Shown here: one piece after another, positions 7,847 through 17,159 of the stretch | How positions within the stretch are numbered: position 1 is the first letter of the stretch | Layout of the letters: every line of letters begins with the position of its first letter | Assembly (NCBI RefSeq): GCF_001270495.1 | Contig: NZ_LGUR01000129.1 | Coordinates: 49,252 to 113,251 of the forward strand | Origin: Streptomyces viridochromogenes | Lineage (GTDB): Bacteria; Actinomycetota; Actinomycetes; Streptomycetales; Streptomycetaceae | Direction of reading: 5' to 3' | DNA length: 64,000 nt | Translations under genes and position numbers: made by a program | Notes under the pieces: model-generated | Told to the model about the DNA's origin: nothing | Databases searched by the model: none | Seen by the model: only the letters and a program-made list of their open reading frames with translations

Positions 7847-7951
7847 GTCGTGGTGTTCCCCCACCTCAGAGTCGTCAACGACGACGAGCGTAACTCTGCG
7901 GAGAGCTTGACCCGGCGAATTGTCGATCACCTGTGACAGCGGGGCATTTCT

Positions 7952-8176
7952 TCGCCCCCGCCGCCCCTACCCGTCCCGTCCTCCTGGGGCTCCGCCCCAG
8001 ACCCGCCCCTCAAACGCCGGAGGGGCTGAATTGTCCGGGGGCGCAGCCCACCAGAAGGGGCGCGGGGAACGGCGCGACCAGCCCCCACCGGCCTGCACCC
8101 GCCCGCACCCGAAGAACACCCGGGGTCGAAGGGGCGGAGCCCCTGGGGATGGGACGGGTAGGGGCGGCGGGGGCGA
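7952..8176. repeat. Inverted pair of streptomycete GC-hairpin repeat elements
   Basis: This gene-free stretch (7847-8188) is filled by a repeat. A 26-bp sequence at 7952-7977 returns as a perfect inverted copy at 8151-8176. Internal hairpins of the type GGGGCGGAGCCCC occur next to both ends. The same end sequence (GGGACGGGTAGGGGCGG) is found at about 39747 and 43829, so this is two copies of one dispersed element facing each other. No protein gene is visible inside. Confidence 0.8.
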
Positions 8177-8188
8177 GGAAAGCCGGGC

Positions 8189-9406
8189 TCAGGCGAAGGC
8201 CCGTCCCAGCAGGTACACCGCCGGTGCCGCAGCCGCCAACGGCAGCGCGACGCCCGCCGTGAAGTGCACGAACCGCGACGGATAGTCGTAGCTCGCCACC
8301 CGGTGCCCGATCAGCGCACCCGCCGCGACCCCCGCCCCGAGCAGCGCCCCACCGGACCCCACCCCGGTCAGGGCACCGACCACACCCCCCGCACCCGCAG
8401 CCGCGAGCAACGCGACCACCACGGAGACCGGCGTCGGCAACGGCAGCGCACGGACCAGCACCGCGACGGCGACCGCCACCGCGCCCACACTCACCGCGTC
8501 CGCCTCGGCCGCGAGATACCCGCCCGCGATGATCGACAGCGCCGCCGAGGCCACCGTCGCCATCAACCCGTACATCCGCTCGTCCGGATCGGCGTGCGAG
8601 CGGAGCTGCAGAACCAGGGTCAGCAGCACCCAGACCCCCAGCGTGCCGAGGATCGCCGCCGGGGCACGGCCGGACGCCAGCAGCGCCACGTCCGCCGTCA
8701 GCGCCCCCGCGAAGGCCAGCGCGATGCCCTGCCGGGCGGGCCACATGCCGTTCAGCCGGAACCAGCCCGCCGCCGTCACCGCCTGGAGGGCGACCAGGGG
8801 GACGAGAAGGGCGTACGACCCGATCGCCGCCGCGCCCGAGAGCAACAGCCCCAGCAGCGCCGTCAGCCCGGCCGGCTGGATCCCCGGCTCGATGATCGGG
8901 GAACGGCCCTCGAGCCGGGCCCGCTGGGCGTCCGTGATGCGGGCGTTGCCGGCCACGGTCGCGGGACCGTACCCGGGGTCTTCACCCGACTCCGCTTCCC
9001 TTTCCGGCTCGGACCGAGGCCGGGGCGCCTGCGCCTGTGCGTGGGCCGACCGGGCCTGCGCGTGTGCTTGGGCCTGCGCCTGTGCTTGGGCCTGCGCCTG
9101 TGCTTGGGCCTGCGGCCCGCCGTACCCCGCGTACGCGCCCACGCCGGGTGTACCCGCACCCTGCGACGGCAGATAGGACGTCTCCGCCGCCGAGCCGGGA
9201 GCCACCGGCGGCTGCACGTGCGTCTCCCAGGTCTGCCCCTGCCACTGCTGCGTGTACTGCTGGGCGGCGGCCTGCTGCTCGTCGTAAGCCTGCTGCCCGG
9301 GCCACGCCTGCGGGGCCTGCTGGTGAGCAGGGTGTTGGGCGGGGTGTTGCGCGGGCTGCTGATACGGGTCGTACCCGTCGTACCCCTGATACGGCTGGTC
9401 GGTCAT
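8189..9406 (-). CDS. Multi-pass membrane protein with Gln-rich, AQ-repeat N-terminus
   Basis: 405-aa protein with two parts. Residues 1-170 are a low-complexity cytoplasmic region rich in Gln, Tyr, Pro and Ala, including an uninterrupted (Ala-Gln)n run encoded at about 9030-9115 by near-identical hexamers and 18-mers. Residues 175-405 contain about eight hydrophobic helices with a short charged loop (HADPDERMYG). I chose ATG at 9406 because AGGAGG is correctly spaced for it; GTG at 9412 would abut that site. The start lies next to the stop of the MoaD-like gene, so the two are coupled. Function unknown; the membrane part has no recognised transporter motif. Confidence 0.82.
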   Translation of the reverse strand: MTDQPYQGYDGYDPYQQPAQHPAQHPAHQQAPQAWPGQQAYDEQQAAAQQYTQQWQGQTWETHVQPPVAPGSAAETSYLPSQGAGTPGVGAYAGYGGPQAQAQAQAQAQAQAQAHAQARSAHAQAQAPRPRSEPEREAESGEDPGYGPATVAGNARITDAQRARLEGRSPIIEPGIQPAGLTALLGLLLSGAAAIGSYALLVPLVALQAVTAAGWFRLNGMWPARQGIALAFAGALTADVALLASGRAPAAILGTLGVWVLLTLVLQLRSHADPDERMYGLMATVASAALSIIAGGYLAAEADAVSVGAVAVAVAVLVRALPLPTPVSVVVALLAAAGAGGVVGALTGVGSGGALLGAGVAAGALIGHRVASYDYPSRFVHFTAGVALPLAAAAPAVYLLGRAFA

Positions 9407-9408
9407 CG

Positions 9409-9663
9409 TCACCCTCCTGCGAACGGCGGGAGCACCTCGACCGTGCCGCCGTCGGCCAGCCGTACCGTCTCATGTTCGCGGGTGCCCACGGGGTCACCGT
9501 CGACGAGGAACGAGCATCGCTGCAGGACGCGCACGAGTTCACCGGGGTGTCGCTCGCGGGCGGCGTCGAGCGCCTCGGCGAGCGTGGCCGCGTCGAGCGG
9601 CTCCTCGGCGATCCCGGCCGCGGCCTTCGCGGCGGCCCAGTAGCGCACCGTGACCTTTGGCAT
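9409..9663 (-). CDS. MoaD/ThiS-like small sulfur-carrier protein
   Basis: 84-aa ubiquitin-fold protein ending in PPFAGG. The C-terminal Gly-Gly is the residue pair that is adenylated and thiocarboxylated in MoaD, the small subunit of molybdopterin synthase. The N-terminal strand VTVRYWAAAKAAAG matches MoaD rather than ThiS. It is followed, almost overlapping, by a large membrane-protein gene instead of moaE, so its partner enzymes must be elsewhere. A second pathway use (for example another thiocarboxylate-dependent biosynthesis) remains possible. Confidence 0.85.
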   Translation of the reverse strand: MPKVTVRYWAAAKAAAGIAEEPLDAATLAEALDAARERHPGELVRVLQRCSFLVDGDPVGTREHETVRLADGGTVEVLPPFAGG

Positions 9664-9701
9664 TCCGGTTCCTCAATCGATCGGCTGTGTACCCCGTCAG
9701 G

Positions 9702-10592
9702 CTAGCCGCCCTGTGCGACGGCCCAGTCCCCGATGCGGGCCAGCAGCGCGTCGCCGGCCGCGTGCTCGGCGTGGCCCATGCCGGGCTCCAGCCAGAGTTC
9801 ACCGTGGTCACCGGCCGCCTGGGCCAGCATGCGGGGGTGGTCGAGGGGGAAGTAGCCGTCCCGGTCGCCGTGCACGATCAGCAAGGGGGTGGGTGCGATC
9901 CGCGGGACCGCCTGCACCGGGGAGAGCGGCACCGGATCCCACTCTCGGTGGTGGATCCGCGTACGGAAGCCGTAGCGGCCCACCAGGCGGCCCTCGGGCC
10001 GGGTCACCAGCCAGTGGAGCTTCCGCATCGGAGCCGTGCCCCGGTAGTACCAGCGGGCGGGCGCGCTCACGGACACCACCGCGTCCGAGTGCGCCCCCGC
10101 GCTCCCCTCGTGGCCCTCGTGCCCCTCGTGCTCCGATCCGTCCGCGCGGTACAGCGCCGCATGCCGCAGCACCACCGAGCCGCCCATGGAGAAGCCGACG
10201 GTCACCACGCGCGCGTGCCCGAGCTCACGGGCCCAGCGCACCGCGGCCGCCAGGTCGAGCACCTCGCGGTCCCCGACCGTCGAACGGCCCCCGGACGCTC
10301 CGTGCCCGCGGAAGGAGAAGGTGACGACGGCCCCGTGCCGGGTGAGGGCCTGCGCCACCCGTCGCACATGGGGCCGGTCCACATCGCCGGTGAAGCCATG
10401 GGCGACGACGAACACCAAGTCACGGGCAGATGGACGCGAGGCGTCGTATACAACCGCACCCAGGTCGTATACGGAATCGATCGTCACGCCGTCGTCCGTG
10501 TGCAGAAACGTCCGCAAAGGTGTACGTCTGGTTGTCTCAGAGTGCGGACGAAGCGTGGATCGTGCCACATGACCTGCCGGACCGTTGCTCAT
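9702..10592 (-). CDS. Alpha/beta hydrolase (probable lipase/esterase type)
   Basis: 296-aa alpha/beta-hydrolase-fold protein. The nucleophile elbow is GFSMGG (serine near residue 143), an HGF motif supplies the oxyanion hole near residue 61, and the acid/base pair is in VHGDRDGYFP and GMGHAEH near the C-terminus. A His/Glu-rich low-complexity insert (SEHEGHEGHEG) follows the nucleophile. No signal peptide is present, so it is cytosolic. ATG at 10592 is the first plausible start; longer in-frame extensions run back over glnR and are not real. It is divergent from glnR with about 170 nt between starts. Substrate unknown. Confidence 0.85.
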   Translation of the reverse strand: MSNGPAGHVARSTLRPHSETTRRTPLRTFLHTDDGVTIDSVYDLGAVVYDASRPSARDLVFVVAHGFTGDVDRPHVRRVAQALTRHGAVVTFSFRGHGASGGRSTVGDREVLDLAAAVRWARELGHARVVTVGFSMGGSVVLRHAALYRADGSEHEGHEGHEGSAGAHSDAVVSVSAPARWYYRGTAPMRKLHWLVTRPEGRLVGRYGFRTRIHHREWDPVPLSPVQAVPRIAPTPLLIVHGDRDGYFPLDHPRMLAQAAGDHGELWLEPGMGHAEHAAGDALLARIGDWAVAQGG

Positions 10593-10763
10593 GTGGGCTA
10601 TTCTGCTGGGCAGAGGACTCGGGCAGCGTAGCCCCCGGGTCCTTTTGTGCTTTCGGAAGCGTTGTATACGGCGCGGGAAACCGCAGGTGTACGGGGCCTT
10701 CGGGATCGCAGAGCAGTTCCGTACCGCACACGTCCTCGCAGGGACCGAGGAGGAACCAGACGT

Positions 10764-11543
10764 ATGAGTTCTCTGCTGCTCCTGACCAACGCCCTCCAGC
10801 CGTCGACGGAGGTGCTCCCGGCACTCGGCCTGCTGCTGCACAACGTGCGCGTGGCTCCGGCGGAAGGCCCGGCACTCGTCGACACCCCAGGTGCCGACGT
10901 CATCCTGATCGACGGCCGCCGCGACCTCCCACAGGTGCGCAGCCTGTGCCAGCTCCTGCGCTCGACCGGCCCCGGCTGCCCCCTCGTTCTCGTCGTCACC
11001 GAGGGCGGCCTCGCCGCCGTCACCGCCGACTGGGGCATCGACGACGTCCTCCTGGACACCGCCGGGCCCGCCGAGGTCGAGGCGCGGCTGCGGCTCGCGA
11101 TGGGGCGTCAGCAGATCGTCAACGACGACTCCCCGATGGAGATCCGCAACGGCGACCTCTCGGTCGACGAGGCGACGTACAGCGCCAAGCTCAAGGGGCG
11201 GGTCCTCGACCTCACCTTCAAGGAGTTCGAGCTCCTCAAGTACCTCGCCCAGCACCCCGGCCGCGTCTTCACGCGCGCGCAGCTGCTCCAGGAGGTCTGG
11301 GGCTACGACTACTTCGGCGGCACCCGGACCGTCGACGTGCACGTACGACGGCTGCGCGCCAAGCTCGGCCCCGAGCACGAGTCACTCATCGGGACCGTCC
11401 GGAACGTCGGTTATCGATTCGTTACGCCCGAGAAGGTCGAGCGGGCCGCCGAGGAAGCCAAGGCCAAGGCCGACCGGGCAAAGTCGGCGGATCCGGACGA
11501 GACGGCCGCCCTGGACGGCACCGAGGTCCGTGCCGACGTCTAG
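10764..11543 (+). CDS. glnR: Global nitrogen regulator GlnR (orphan OmpR-type)
   Basis: 259-aa DNA-binding regulator of nitrogen assimilation (glnA, amtB, nirB and others in Streptomyces). The N-terminal receiver-like domain (1-115) is atypical: Asp50 is kept in VILID, but the usual acidic pocket and phosphorylation signature are missing, as known for GlnR. The C-terminal winged helix (about 125-222) has the OmpR-type [20 protein letters not shown] segment and [18 protein letters not shown] recognition helix. An Ala/Lys/Glu-rich tail follows. A GAGGAGGA ribosome binding site precedes ATG 10764. No histidine kinase is adjacent. The identity fits my memory of S. coelicolor GlnR closely. Confidence 0.95.
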   Translation: MSSLLLLTNALQPSTEVLPALGLLLHNVRVAPAEGPALVDTPGADVILIDGRRDLPQVRSLCQLLRSTGPGCPLVLVVTEGGLAAVTADWGIDDVLLDTAGPAEVEARLRLAMGRQQIVNDDSPMEIRNGDLSVDEATYSAKLKGRVLDLTFKEFELLKYLAQHPGRVFTRAQLLQEVWGYDYFGGTRTVDVHVRRLRAKLGPEHESLIGTVRNVGYRFVTPEKVERAAEEAKAKADRAKSADPDETAALDGTEVRADV

Positions 11544-11660
11544 CGGGCGAGTGGGCAGGGCGCCGAGGGCATTGCTTTCGCACAGGGGAGTGACCACCCG
11601 GCGCCAGGGAAGCGCCTTCACGCCCTGCCCAGAGCGGGTCCATCCGCGTAGACTCCGCGC

Positions 11661-12683
11661 GTGGCCAAGGTGACTCGCGATGACGTGGCGCGACTGGCAG
11701 GTACTTCGACTGCCGTCGTCAGTTACGTCATCAACAACGGACCCCGGCCGGTCGCCCCGGCCACGCGCGAGCGTGTCCTCGCCGCGATCAAGGAGCTGGG
11801 GTACCGGCCCGACCGGGTCGCCCAGGCGATGGCCTCGCGGCGCACGGACCTCATAGGCCTGATCGTGCCGGACGCCCGCCAGCCCTTCTTCGGCGAGATG
11901 GCACACGCGGTCGAGTGGGCCGCCGCCGAGCGCGGAAAGATGGTCCTCGTCGGCAACTCCGACTACGTCGGCGAGCGCGAGGTCCACTATCTGCGGGCGT
12001 TCCTCGGGATGCGCGTCTCGGGGCTGATCCTCGTCTCGCACGCCATGAACGACCTGGCCGCCGCCGAGATCGAGGCATGGGACGCCCGGGTCGTCCTGCT
12101 GCACGAGCGGCCCGAGGCCATCGACGACGTCGCCGTCGTCACCGACGACCTCGGCGGCGCCCAGCTCGCCGTACGCCACCTCCTGGAGCACGGCTACGAG
12201 TACGTCGCCTGTATGGGCGGCATAGCGGAGACCCCGGCGGTCGGCGACCCGGTCTCCGACCACGTCGAGGGCTGGCGGCGCGCCATGCAGGAGGCCGGGA
12301 TCTCCACCGAGGGCCGGCTCTTCGAGGCCCTCTACAGTCGCTACGACGCCTACCACGCCGCCCTGGAGATCCTCTCCGGGCCGAACCGCCCGCCGGCGAT
12401 CTTCTGCTCTACCGACGACCAGGCGATCGGCCTGCTGCGCGCGGCGCGCGAGCTGCGCATCGACGTGCCGGGGCAGCTCGCGGTCGCCGGCTTCGACGAC
12501 ATCAAGGAAGCGGCGCTGGCGGATCCGCCGCTGACGACGATCGCGTCCGACCGGTCGGCGATGGCGCGGGCCGCGGTCGACCTGGTCCTCGACGACGGTC
12601 TGCGGGTGGCGGGCTCGCGACGTGAGCGCCTGAAGGTGTTCCCGTCGCGCTTGGTGGTACGGCGGTCCTGCGGCTGCAAGTGA
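11661..12683 (+). CDS. LacI-family transcriptional regulator
   Basis: 340-aa LacI/GalR regulator: HTH at residues 1-25 ([20 protein letters not shown]), hinge helix with [11 protein letters not shown], then a periplasmic-binding-like effector domain ending GFDDI...DPPLTTI. The C-terminus RRSCGCK is typical of the family. The GTG start at 11661 lies 7 nt after TAGACT (11649-11654), a good -10 box, so the mRNA is probably leaderless. No sugar transporter is adjacent, so its effector and targets cannot be inferred from context. Confidence 0.9.
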   Translation: MAKVTRDDVARLAGTSTAVVSYVINNGPRPVAPATRERVLAAIKELGYRPDRVAQAMASRRTDLIGLIVPDARQPFFGEMAHAVEWAAAERGKMVLVGNSDYVGEREVHYLRAFLGMRVSGLILVSHAMNDLAAAEIEAWDARVVLLHERPEAIDDVAVVTDDLGGAQLAVRHLLEHGYEYVACMGGIAETPAVGDPVSDHVEGWRRAMQEAGISTEGRLFEALYSRYDAYHAALEILSGPNRPPAIFCSTDDQAIGLLRAARELRIDVPGQLAVAGFDDIKEAALADPPLTTIASDRSAMARAAVDLVLDDGLRVAGSRRERLKVFPSRLVVRRSCGCK

Positions 12684-12866
12684 GGGCGGCCGCAAGTGAG
12701 GGCCGCCGCACAGTGCGGCTCTGAGGGCCGGCGGGCCTTTATGAAGCCCGTCTGAGAGGCCGCGGCAAGCCGCGAGAACGGCCTTTACATCGGGCATACG
12801 AGCTTCTGCCGGGCTTCTCAGGGAGCACTCAGGAAGCTCTCATGGTCGGGCGACAAGCTCATTTCC

Positions 12867-13955
12867 ATGACCGAGAGCTTCCGCCGCAGCGGCGATTACG
12901 AGAACCCGTACCAGGGCGCCCAGCAGCACGCCTCCTCTCCCGTGAACCCCGAGTGGCCGCCCCCGCCGGCGTACGAGCCGACGGCCCAGGCCCCCGCGGG
13001 GACCGGAACCGGCGCCACTGCCGGCGAAGCCCCCACCGCTCTCCTCACCGAGCCCGTCACCCAGCCGCCGAAGGCGCGGCGCCGGCCCCGCGGCCCGGTC
13101 GCCCTGCTCGCCGCCGTGGCGATCGTCGCCGCCGCGATCGGGGGCGGCACGGCGTACGGCATACAGGAGCTGACCGGCAACGACACCGTCGCCACCACCA
13201 GCTCCACCAGCACCAACGTCATCCCCTCCAGCCAGAAGGGCACGGTCTCCGGGGTCGCCAAGGCGGTCAGCCCGAGCATCGTCGAGATCAACGCGACCTC
13301 GAACGCCGGCTCCTCCACCGGCTCCGGCGTGATCATCACCAGTGACGGCGAGATCGTCACCAACAACCACGTCGTCTCCGGCGCCTCCTCGATCAAGGTG
13401 AGCACCAGCGACGGCAAGACGTACACCGCCGAGGTCGTCGGCACCGACAGCAGCAAGGACCTCGCGCTGATCAAGCTGCGGAACGCCTCCGGGCTGACGG
13501 TGGCCACCCTCGGCGACTCCTCCGGCGTCCAGGTCGGCGACCAGGTCGTGGCGATCGGCTCCCCCGAGGGCCTGACCGGCACGGTCACCAGCGGCATCGT
13601 GTCCGCGCTCCACCGTGACGTGACCGTCTCGACGGACGAGAGCCAGGGCCGGCAGCAACAGCAGCAGGGCGGCGGCGGCTGGCCGTTCGAGTTCGGCGGT
13701 CAGGAGTTCAACGGCGACACCGGTTCGTCGACGACGACGTACAAGGCGCTCCAGACGGACGCGTCCCTGAACCCCGGCAACTCCGGCGGCGCGCTGATCG
13801 ACATGAACGGCAACATCATCGGCATCAACTCCGCGATGTACTCGGCCTCCGGCTCGGGTTCGTCCGACGCGGGCAGCGTGGGCCTCGGCTTCGCCATCCC
13901 GATCAACACCGTCAAGGCCGACCTGGCGAAGCTGCGGTCGGGTTCACAGAACTAG
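12867..13955 (+). CDS. HtrA/DegP-type membrane-anchored serine protease without PDZ
   Basis: 362-aa trypsin-fold protease. Residues 1-75 are a Pro-rich cytoplasmic segment, about 77-98 a membrane anchor, and about 120-362 the extracellular protease. The catalytic triad is visible: His168 (TNNHVV), Asp198 (KDLALIK) and Ser306 (NPGNSGGAL). A Gln/Gly-rich insert (residues 260-280) lies in the regulatory loop area. The protein stops where a PDZ domain would normally begin, so it is shorter than PepD/HtrA. It sits upstream of an OmpR/EnvZ-type pair, an arrangement like the mycobacterial mprAB-pepD envelope-stress set. Confidence 0.92.
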   Translation: MTESFRRSGDYENPYQGAQQHASSPVNPEWPPPPAYEPTAQAPAGTGTGATAGEAPTALLTEPVTQPPKARRRPRGPVALLAAVAIVAAAIGGGTAYGIQELTGNDTVATTSSTSTNVIPSSQKGTVSGVAKAVSPSIVEINATSNAGSSTGSGVIITSDGEIVTNNHVVSGASSIKVSTSDGKTYTAEVVGTDSSKDLALIKLRNASGLTVATLGDSSGVQVGDQVVAIGSPEGLTGTVTSGIVSALHRDVTVSTDESQGRQQQQQGGGGWPFEFGGQEFNGDTGSSTTTYKALQTDASLNPGNSGGALIDMNGNIIGINSAMYSASGSGSSDAGSVGLGFAIPINTVKADLAKLRSGSQN

Positions 13956-13996
13956 CCGGCCCTCTGAGCCGACTCGCCGAGCTGAAGGAGTACGCC

Positions 13997-14185
13997 ATGA
14001 TCAAGCAGGTTGAGCACACCGCGACCGGCGTCGGTGCGGCCGACTTCGCCCTCGCCCTGGAGGTCGCCGGTGTCCTGCACACGCCCGCGGCCCCGTCCCG
14101 GGCACCGGAGCTGGCGACCGCGCCCCTGAACGCCGGTCGCCGGGCCGCCGCGGCCCGCGCCCGCCGCCGTACCGTACGAGGCTGA
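13997..14185 (+). CDS. Small hypothetical protein between protease and response regulator
   Basis: 62-aa ORF with a strong ribosome binding site (GAAGGAG) 7 nt before ATG 13997. It begins [21 protein letters not shown], becomes Pro/Ala-rich, and ends in an arginine-rich stretch ([10 protein letters not shown]). There is no membrane helix or known motif. Its position 41 nt after the protease and 79 nt before the response regulator suggests one transcript. It may be a real small gene; the compositional bias makes certainty impossible. Confidence 0.5.
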   Translation: MIKQVEHTATGVGAADFALALEVAGVLHTPAAPSRAPELATAPLNAGRRAAAARARRRTVRG

Positions 14186-14264
14186 GCAAGCCGAGAAGCA
14201 TGCGAGGCTGAAGGCGTTCAGCCGCTCAGCCCCTGTCCCACCGCACCCCGAGGATCCCGAGCCC

Positions 14265-15002
14265 ATGAGCCCCGCCGATGGCGACCGTGACCCGCAGCGC
14301 ATCCTGATCGTCGACGACGAGCCGGCGGTACGCGAAGCACTCCAGCGCAGCCTCGCCTTCGAGGGGTACGACACCGAGGTCGCGGTCGACGGCGCCGACG
14401 CCCTGGAGAAGGCGACCGCCTACCGGCCCGACCTGGTGGTCCTGGACATCCAGATGCCCCGCATGGACGGCCTCACCGCCGCCCGCCGTATCCGCGGCGC
14501 CGGCGACACGACGCCGATCCTCATGCTGACGGCCCGTGACACGGTCGGCGACCGCGTGACCGGGCTGGACGCCGGGGCCGACGACTACCTGGTCAAGCCC
14601 TTCGAACTGGACGAACTCTTCGCCCGGGTACGCGCCCTGCTGCGACGCAGCTCGTACGCGGCGGCGGCCGGTGCGGGCACGGTGGAGGACGACGAGGCGC
14701 TGACCTTCGCGGACCTGCGCATGGACCTCGCGACGCGGGAGGTCACGCGGGGTGGGCGGCCGGTGGAGCTGACCCGTACGGAGTTCACGCTGCTGGAGAT
14801 GTTCATGGCGCATCCGCGCCAGGTGCTGACCCGTGAGCAGATCCTGAAGGCCGTGTGGGGCTTCGACTTCGAGCCGTCGTCGAACTCGCTGGACGTGTAC
14901 GTCATGTACCTACGCCGCAAGACCGAGGCGGGCGGGGAGCCGCGGCTCGTGCACACGGTTCGGGGTGTGGGGTATGTGCTGCGGCAGGGTGGGGCGGAGT
15001 GA
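14265..15002 (+). CDS. OmpR-family response regulator (MprA-like)
   Basis: 245-aa regulator: receiver domain (about 12-128) with acidic pair Asp17/Asp18, phospho-acceptor Asp61 ([12 protein letters not shown]) and the conserved lysine in VKPF. The C-terminal winged helix (about 145-242) has the typical [23 protein letters not shown] and [14 protein letters not shown] segments. It overlaps the kinase gene by 4 nt (GTGA) and is its partner. Together with the upstream protease the arrangement resembles envelope-stress systems such as MprAB. Target genes are not visible here. Confidence 0.92.
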   Translation: MSPADGDRDPQRILIVDDEPAVREALQRSLAFEGYDTEVAVDGADALEKATAYRPDLVVLDIQMPRMDGLTAARRIRGAGDTTPILMLTARDTVGDRVTGLDAGADDYLVKPFELDELFARVRALLRRSSYAAAAGAGTVEDDEALTFADLRMDLATREVTRGGRPVELTRTEFTLLEMFMAHPRQVLTREQILKAVWGFDFEPSSNSLDVYVMYLRRKTEAGGEPRLVHTVRGVGYVLRQGGAE

Positions 15003-16450
15003 AAGGGGTTCTGCGCCGGTACCGGTCGCTGCCGATCCGCTCACGGCTGGCCCTGCTGGTAGCGGCAGCGGTGGCCTTCGCGGTGGCGGCTGTGTCGGTG
15101 ACCTGCTGGTTCATCGTGCAGGGGCGGCTGTACGACCAGGTGAACGACGACCTGGGGCAGGCGCGGATGAAGCCCGGGCAGTGGGTAGAGATGCAGAACG
15201 CGCTCACCAACTGCACTCAGTCCCCGGAGGGCTCGAAACCCTTCCGGAACCTGTACTCGCAGGTCGTCAAGGCGGACGGGACCCCCTGCGTCACCGAGGA
15301 CTCCATCGGCGCGGTCAAGGTCACCCAGGCCGACAAGGACGTGATCAAGAACGGGATGGCCAGCCGGGGCATCATCCGCAACGGCACGGCGGACGACGGT
15401 ACGCCGCTGCGCGTGATGACCGTGCCGCAGCTCGCCCAGAACGCCGGCACAGGTGAGCAGACCTACGTCGCCATCACCATCGCGGTGTCGCTGGAGGGCA
15501 CCAAGTCCACCCTCAACGACCTCGCCCTCGTCCTCCTCCTCGTCTCCGGCATCGGAGTCATCGGCGCCGGAGCCGCCGGCCTCGCCGTGGCCCGCGCCGG
15601 CCTCCGTCCAGTCGACAAACTCACCGAGGCCGTCGAACACGTCGCCCGCACCGAGGACCTGAACATCCGCATCCCGGTGGAGGACGACTCCGAGGACGAG
15701 GTGGCCCGGCTCTCCCGTTCCTTCAACTCCATGACCTCCGCCCTGGCCAGCTCCCACGAGCTCCAGCAACAGCTCATCGCCGACGCCGGCCACGAACTGC
15801 GCACCCCCCTCACCTCCCTGCGCACCAACATCGAACTGCTCACCCGCAGCGAGGAGACGGGCCGCCCGATCCCCGAGGCCGACCGCAAGGCACTGCTCGC
15901 CTCGGTGAAGGCGCAGATGACCGAACTGGCCTCCCTGATCGGCGACTTGCAGGAGCTGTCCCGTTCGGAGGGCCAGCGCGGCGAACGCGTCCAGGTGATC
16001 TCCCTGGAGGACACGGTCGAGTCGGCCCTGCGCCGGGCACGGCTGCGCGGCCCGGAGCTGACGATCAGCGCCGACCTCCAGCCCTGGTACGTGCGGGCGG
16101 AACCGGCGGCGCTGGAGCGCGCGGTGGTCAACGTCCTCGACAACGCGGTGAAGTTCAGCCCCGAGGGCGGCACGATCGAGGTCGCCCTGACCGACGGTGT
16201 CCTCACCGTCCGCGACCACGGCCCCGGCATCCCCGCCGACGAACTCCCCCACGTCTTCGACCGCTTCTGGCGCTCCCCGAGCGCGCGTGCGCTGCCGGGC
16301 TCGGGACTGGGCCTGTCGATCGTGGCCCGTACGGTCGAGCAGGCGGGCGGCCAGGTCACGCTGGCCCGCGCGGAGGGCGGCGGCACGGTGGCGACCGTAC
16401 GGCTGCCGGGGGCGCCGACGCCGCCGCCCGCGGAGCCGCAGGAGTCCTAG
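14999..16450 (+). CDS. Membrane sensor histidine kinase (MprB-like)
   Basis: 483-aa HAMP-containing kinase. Two membrane helices (about 18-38 and 175-198) enclose an extracellular sensor region of about 135 residues with two cysteines (TNCTQSP and TPCVTE). HAMP follows (about 200-255), then HisKA with phospho-accepting His265 ([11 protein letters not shown]) and the HATPase with N box [12 protein letters not shown]1 DHGPGIP and G2 GSGLGLSIV. The GTG at 14999 overlaps the regulator's stop. The ligand is unknown; the neighbouring protease suggests misfolded-protein or envelope stress. Confidence 0.92.
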   Translation: MKGVLRRYRSLPIRSRLALLVAAAVAFAVAAVSVTCWFIVQGRLYDQVNDDLGQARMKPGQWVEMQNALTNCTQSPEGSKPFRNLYSQVVKADGTPCVTEDSIGAVKVTQADKDVIKNGMASRGIIRNGTADDGTPLRVMTVPQLAQNAGTGEQTYVAITIAVSLEGTKSTLNDLALVLLLVSGIGVIGAGAAGLAVARAGLRPVDKLTEAVEHVARTEDLNIRIPVEDDSEDEVARLSRSFNSMTSALASSHELQQQLIADAGHELRTPLTSLRTNIELLTRSEETGRPIPEADRKALLASVKAQMTELASLIGDLQELSRSEGQRGERVQVISLEDTVESALRRARLRGPELTISADLQPWYVRAEPAALERAVVNVLDNAVKFSPEGGTIEVALTDGVLTVRDHGPGIPADELPHVFDRFWRSPSARALPGSGLGLSIVARTVEQAGGQVTLARAEGGGTVATVRLPGAPTPPPAEPQES

Positions 16451-16665
16451 CTACGACGACGCGACTCCGGCGCCTGGTTCTTGAGGGCGGCGAGGAAGGA
16501 CGCCCAGGGGGTCGCGCCGAAGACGAGTACCCGACCGTCCGGGTTCTTGCTGTCGCGGACGGGGACGACGCCGGGGTGGCCGTCGCCGACCTCGACGCAG
16601 TCGTTGGCTCCCCCTTCGCTGTAGGACGACTTGCGTCACAGTGCCGCGCTGAGGTCGGGGGTCAC
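16451..16665 (-). pseudogene. DUF397 protein gene interrupted by an in-frame TGA
   Basis: Reading minus from a GTG at 16665 gives VTPDLSAAL, a TGA stop (16636-16638), then in the same frame RKSSYSEGGANDCVEVGDG and onward to TAG at 16451: a complete DUF397 domain (KSSYS, CVEV, VRDSK, F....W..F). The family normally has Trp immediately before RKSSYS, so TGG has become TGA by a single change. DUF397 proteins are usually paired with XRE regulators and anti-sigma-like ATPases in streptomycetes. No such partner is intact here. The gene could be dead, could be reinitiated from an internal codon, or the base could be a sequencing error. Confidence 0.75.
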
Positions 16666-17159
16666 GCGGGGCCACCCTTCACTCCCGGCACACCCGCCCA
16701 GGGTCGGCCGTTCGGCCGAGCGTAAGGGTGGGGAGCAGGCACAGCCCGGCCTTTCGACTGAGGCGCAGCAAGCGCGCGGGGCACGAGAGTGGTAGGCACG
16801 ACGCCCGGCCCGACGTCCCTCCCCCCGGACCGGGCCGGGCGCCCCCGCACGAGCGTGGAACATGATCGCGAACGCACACGGCAGCGGCCTCGCACCCCAT
16901 GTCCAGGCGGTCACGAGCTCGCGTACCGTCCGCCGGTTTTCTCAACTCGCCTACTGGTCACCGGAGTTACTCACGTGAAGCGCCGACAGGCCAAAGCCGA
17001 TAAAACCCGACAGACACCCCCACCCAGCTGTCGATGTCCTGTCATCCTCACCCGATCCCGACCCTACTCGTGAGTTCTCTGCAATCTTCCTGGCTGTCAG
17101 ACAGGTGCCGGCCGTACCAGTCGGCGCCGTGCACAGCGCACAGGAGTGAGCCAACCCCC
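16666..17159. other. Gene-poor interval
   Basis: About 490 nt between the broken DUF397 gene and the secreted protein at 17160. I see no reading frame with convincing codon bias, no RNA gene and no repeat. In similar loci an ATP-binding anti-sigma-like gene or an XRE regulator would sit here, but I could not find recognisable remnants. The right end (about 17030-17155) must carry the promoter of the next gene. Confidence 0.6.

Noticed and set aside
10593..11378. N-terminal extension of the alpha/beta hydrolase to 558 aa
   Set aside because: It runs antisense through glnR and lacks domain features; ATG 10592 gives a normal hydrolase.
16666..17159. Anti-sigma-like ATPase or XRE regulator next to DUF397
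   Set aside because: Looked for it by analogy with other loci; no conserved motif could be read on either strand.
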